Assembly (NCBI RefSeq): GCF_024722015.1
Contig: NZ_JANQBD010000030.1
Location: 1-64,000, forward strand
DNA from: Paenibacillus radicis (ex Xue et al. 2023)
GTDB taxonomy: Bacteria; Bacillota; Bacilli; Paenibacillales; NBRC-103111
Direction of reading: 5' to 3'
Length of the DNA: 64,000 nucleotides
A program made the translations under genes and the position numbers. The notes under the pieces were generated by a model. That model ran no database searches and was not told the DNA's origin. It saw only the letters and a program-made list of their open reading frames with translations. This document shows, in pieces, positions 61,237-64,000 of this stretch (position 1 is the first letter of the stretch; each line of letters starts with the position of its first letter).

Positions 61237-62136
61237 ATGTATACACTCGCATTAAATGAGGCCTGCCATGAGCAAAAGGGACGTATAGGTTCAAAAGCGC
61301 TGCAGCTTGCTAAATTGACAGGTCACAATATTAGCATTCCGGGTGGATTTATCATTACCTCTGAAGCGTTGGACCGTTTTTTGGCAGACAATGGACTTAA
61401 TCCTGAAGAATCATTGTCAGATATTGAACTCCGTTTTATTCAGGCTGCGGTTCCAGATGTGGTGCGTAATGAAGTGGTTGCGGCTTTTGAGCAGCTAAAG
61501 GGTGAAGAGAGGAGAGTAGCCGTTGCTGTTAGATCTTCCTCCTCGGCAGAGGATTTGGAGGAAGCATCGTTCGCCGGACAATACGAAACGATTTTGAATG
61601 TTACCGATATGCCTCATCTGCTGGAAAGCTTGAAGCGCTGCTGGGCTTCCTTGTTCTCCGCTCGTGTGAGAGGATATGCGCTGCAAAAGAGCATTGGGGT
61701 AAATATGAACAGTTTACCCATGGGCGTGCTGGTACAGCGTATGGTACAGGCCGATGTATCGGGAGTTATATTCAGCATGAATCCGGTGACGAAGAACAAG
61801 GACGAAATTATTATAAACGCCAGCTATGGATTGGGAGAGGCCATTGTATCCGGCTTGGTAACCCCTGATGCCTATTACGTTGGTAAGACGGATGGCAGCA
61901 TCCAAAAGGAGCTAGGCCTTAAGGAAATGAAAATCGTTGCTGCAGCCAAAGAGACGGTGGAGATGGAAACGACGGAAGAGGAGCAAAATCGCTTTTGCCT
62001 GTCTGACCGGCAGATTGATGAACTGGCGGAGGAGACACGCAAGATCGAAGCGTTCTTTGATATGCCTGTCGATATCGAGTTTGCTGTAAAAGACAGCCGC
62101 GTATTCATACTTCAAGCTCGTCCTATTACGGCTTAA
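61237..62136 (+). CDS. PEP/pyruvate-binding ATP-grasp subunit of a split dikinase
   Basis: The 299 residues form only the N-terminal PPDK_N ATP-grasp domain: GSKALQLAKLTGHNISIPGG, AVRSSSSAEDLEEASFAGQY, MNPVTKNKDEIIINASYGLG and EFAVKDSRVFILQARPI at the end. In full-length PEP synthase or rifampicin phosphotransferase this domain is fused to the swivelling His domain, here encoded by the next gene. I prefer ATG 61237, 9 nt after AAAGAGGTG; GTG 61225 is possible. Confidence 0.88.
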   Translation: MYTLALNEACHEQKGRIGSKALQLAKLTGHNISIPGGFIITSEALDRFLADNGLNPEESLSDIELRFIQAAVPDVVRNEVVAAFEQLKGEERRVAVAVRSSSSAEDLEEASFAGQYETILNVTDMPHLLESLKRCWASLFSARVRGYALQKSIGVNMNSLPMGVLVQRMVQADVSGVIFSMNPVTKNKDEIIINASYGLGEAIVSGLVTPDAYYVGKTDGSIQKELGLKEMKIVAAAKETVEMETTEEEQNRFCLSDRQIDELAEETRKIEAFFDMPVDIEFAVKDSRVFILQARPITA

Positions 62137-62270
62137 TGCATAAATATCCCTCATAAGTAATCAACGTAAGCTTTAGAAGCCCTATTTCTATTACTTTTGG
62201 AGGAACAAGGAACACCTGAATCATTCATAAATCAGGAATCACCATCCCCGAAGGAGGCATATTCAAGCTT

Positions 62271-63899
62271 ATGACAGTTACATCTTTATTTCAAAGCACG
62301 ATCATGTTAAATGAGGAAGACAAGAAACAAAGCTTCTGGGTTCAGGATGAAGTTCATCTGGCCCACGCGTTAACGCCCTTATTTGCCTCTTTTATGGTAC
62401 CTGCGGTTACGGAAGGCACAAAGCTTGCTTTTGAAAATTTGAAGATGCCGCTTCTCCAATTTAAATATAAGGTGGCGGACGGCCGTATTTATCAGGATAC
62501 CGTACCGTATCCGGGAGATCCGCTCCAGAGACTTGAGGAATATAAGGGAACGGTAGGTCCCATACTTCCTGTTCTGAAACAAACGCTGCAGGATTACGTA
62601 GATGGCGAGTTTTTGCCATTCTACCGTCAACTGGATACTAGTCGGAATCAGACGCTTACATTGGAAGAAGCGAAGGATAAGGTTCAGGAGCTGCACGACT
62701 TCTACCGTCGAGCTTGGCAGCTTCATTTTGAAATTGTTATGCCTCGTTCTGCATTCATGGTGTTGGAACAATTATATGGGCAATTGACCGGTGAGACCAA
62801 TACGACAGTAATTTACGATATGCTGTCTGGCGTCATGAACAAATCGCTTGAAACGGATAGAGAGCTGTGGAGGCTGGCAGATTTAGCTAATCAGTCGCCG
62901 GCTATGAGGGCTGCTTTTACCGACCCTGCAGATGTGGGCTACAAGGCAGTATTGGAGCAATCGGAGGATGGCAGAGCACTGCTTGAGCGCCTGCAGACCG
63001 TGCTGGAAACCTACGGATATCGCTCGTCTAATTCCCATGAGTTCAATGATGAAACGTGGGTGGAGAATCCGGAGCATGCATTGCGCATTATTGCGGCTTA
63101 TACTCAGAAAAGCTATGATTTTGACCGTGAATTTGCCGAGACTGTACAAGAAAGAGAAGCAAGAGTGGCAGAAGCACTTGCCAAGATGCCTGAGGGCGAA
63201 TTGAAGCAAACCTTCATCATGATGTATCAGTGGGCGCTTGATTCCTGGGGTTTGGATGAGGACCACCACTTCTATATTGACGCGATGCTGCCTGCCAAAT
63301 CAAGACTGTTTCTGCTAAAGGTCGGCGAGCTGCTTGTGGAGCAGGGCACATTCTCCAATAAGGAAGATATCTTCTATTTGTATCTTGACGAGCTGTTGGA
63401 AGCATTGACGGCTCCGGTTCCGCTTCATGGTACAGTCGAACAGCGGAAAATCGAGCATGAAGCTAATAAAAGCAAGCAAGCCGCGCCGTTCTACGGGGTG
63501 CCGCCAGAACAGCCTATGGACCCTGCCTTGGAGCGTATTTTTGGAGGCAAGCCGCCTGAAATTCAGGAAAAGGAGCAGACGTTCACCGGCTATGCCGCTT
63601 CCCAAGGCAGTTACACGGGGACAGTTAAAGTTGTCAGGAGCCAGGAGGATTTTGCCAAAATTCAGCAAGGAGACGTTCTTGTTTGTAAAACGACAACTCC
63701 ACCATGGACGGTACTGTTCTCTATCGTGGGAGCTATCGTTACCGATGCCGGGGGAATTCTCTCACATGCGGGAACTGTGGCGAGGGAATATAAGCTTCCT
63801 GCTGTCGTAGGATCGAAGGTTGCAACCTCCGTCTTAAAGGATGGGGACAGAGTGACGGTGGACGGCACTAAGGGAGTTGTCCATTTTGGCCAATTCTAA
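62271..63899 (+). CDS. Swivelling His-domain subunit of a split RPH-like dikinase
   Basis: This 542-residue protein has a long helical middle (~20-430; FWVQDEVHLAHALTPLFASF) and a C-terminal PEP-utilising mobile domain (~455-542) with the phospho-carrier H499 in TDAGGILSHAGTVAREY. The order (ATP-grasp in the previous protein, middle domain, His domain last) is that of rifampicin phosphotransferase rather than PEP synthase, which puts the PEP-binding barrel at the end. Total size of both proteins is 841 residues, close to that enzyme. Start follows GAAGGAGG. The acceptor is unknown. Confidence 0.83.
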   Translation: MTVTSLFQSTIMLNEEDKKQSFWVQDEVHLAHALTPLFASFMVPAVTEGTKLAFENLKMPLLQFKYKVADGRIYQDTVPYPGDPLQRLEEYKGTVGPILPVLKQTLQDYVDGEFLPFYRQLDTSRNQTLTLEEAKDKVQELHDFYRRAWQLHFEIVMPRSAFMVLEQLYGQLTGETNTTVIYDMLSGVMNKSLETDRELWRLADLANQSPAMRAAFTDPADVGYKAVLEQSEDGRALLERLQTVLETYGYRSSNSHEFNDETWVENPEHALRIIAAYTQKSYDFDREFAETVQEREARVAEALAKMPEGELKQTFIMMYQWALDSWGLDEDHHFYIDAMLPAKSRLFLLKVGELLVEQGTFSNKEDIFYLYLDELLEALTAPVPLHGTVEQRKIEHEANKSKQAAPFYGVPPEQPMDPALERIFGGKPPEIQEKEQTFTGYAASQGSYTGTVKVVRSQEDFAKIQQGDVLVCKTTTPPWTVLFSIVGAIVTDAGGILSHAGTVAREYKLPAVVGSKVATSVLKDGDRVTVDGTKGVVHFGQF

Positions 63900-64000
63900 T
63901 TACCGGCTCGTCTTATTATCTATTCTAACAGGAACCTTTTTGGTTCCTGTTAACTCCACCATGATTGCGGTAGGCTTGCCAACTATTGCGGACGCCCTTG
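63886..64000 (+). CDS. MFS transporter, N-terminal part
   Basis: From TTG 63886 the frame runs to the window edge and encodes LANSNYRLVLLSILTGTFLV followed by PVNSTMIAVGLPTIADAL. This is the first helix and the VNSTMIAVGLPTI signature of drug-exporting MFS proteins (DHA family). It overlaps the dikinase stop by 14 bp with AAGGGAG upstream, so it is likely co-transcribed, consistent with a resistance role. Confidence 0.75.
   Translation, partial: MANSNYRLVLLSILTGTFLVPVNSTMIAVGLPTIADAL

Noticed and set aside
62379..62771. 130-codon minus-strand frame in the dikinase gene
   Set aside because: It is a shadow of the sense gene with no recognisable domain or ribosome site.

Overview
The window looks like chromosomal DNA of a Paenibacillus-type, low-to-mid GC Gram-positive. 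The clues are strong AGGAGG-type ribosome sites, frequent GTG/TTG starts, YesM/YesN sensor pairs beside sugar ABC transporters, SLH-anchored surface proteins, a class B sortase, Fur-type boxes and many lipoprotein solute-binding proteins. No rRNA, tRNA, CRISPR array or prophage was seen. The only mobile-element trace is a truncated transposase gene at the left edge.

Region 1 (about 0.6-20.9 kb) is a catabolic island for an unidentified (sugar-)acid or hydroxy-acid. It holds a GntR/FCD regulator, a mandelate-racemase-family enzyme, a sugar-type ABC importer (binding protein plus two permeases, no ATPase) and YesM/YesN. Next comes an unusual six-gene set: a solute-binding-protein fold with no signal peptide, two tandem class III CoA-transferases, two MaoC-like hydratases (one without the catalytic His) and a GntR/FCD repressor. 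A two-subunit UxaA/SuyAB-type lyase, an RraA-like aldolase, an AraC regulator and a GH31 glycosidase complete it.

Region 2 (about 20.9-37.2 kb) is an Isd-like heme acquisition locus. A leftward operon encodes an ABC importer and an IsdG-type heme monooxygenase carrying the Asn6/Trp66/His76 triad. It faces a rightward set across a region with four Fur-like boxes. The rightward set is an IsdC-like NEAT protein with an NPQTG sorting signal, a 2288-residue S-layer protein with eight to ten NEAT domains, an IsdE-like binding protein, permease, ATPase, sortase B, and a smaller NEAT-SLH protein.

Region 3 (about 37.2-46.4 kb) is mixed. It has a small membrane protein that seems to start at CTG, a secreted hypothetical protein, an SRPBCC/ArsR pair behind a finely built operator-promoter, and a signalling cluster (STAS protein, PAS-PAS-GGDEF-EAL protein, and a chemoreceptor whose globin domain has lost its front half). 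A DinG-like helicase follows, with a live and a decayed copy of the same small gene family nearby.

Region 4 (about 46.7-61.1 kb) appears to be an amide or peptide scavenging regulon. It contains a membrane-bound AraC regulator, an M20 amidohydrolase, a complete Dpp-type importer, an N-formylglutamate-amidohydrolase-like protein with a His/Glu-rich leader, a gamma-glutamyltransferase, and a secreted Ntn-hydrolase-like protein. A shared 19-bp motif lies upstream of each of its three transcription units.

Region 5 (about 61.2-64 kb) has a two-gene dikinase whose domain order matches rifampicin phosphotransferase, then the start of an MFS transporter.
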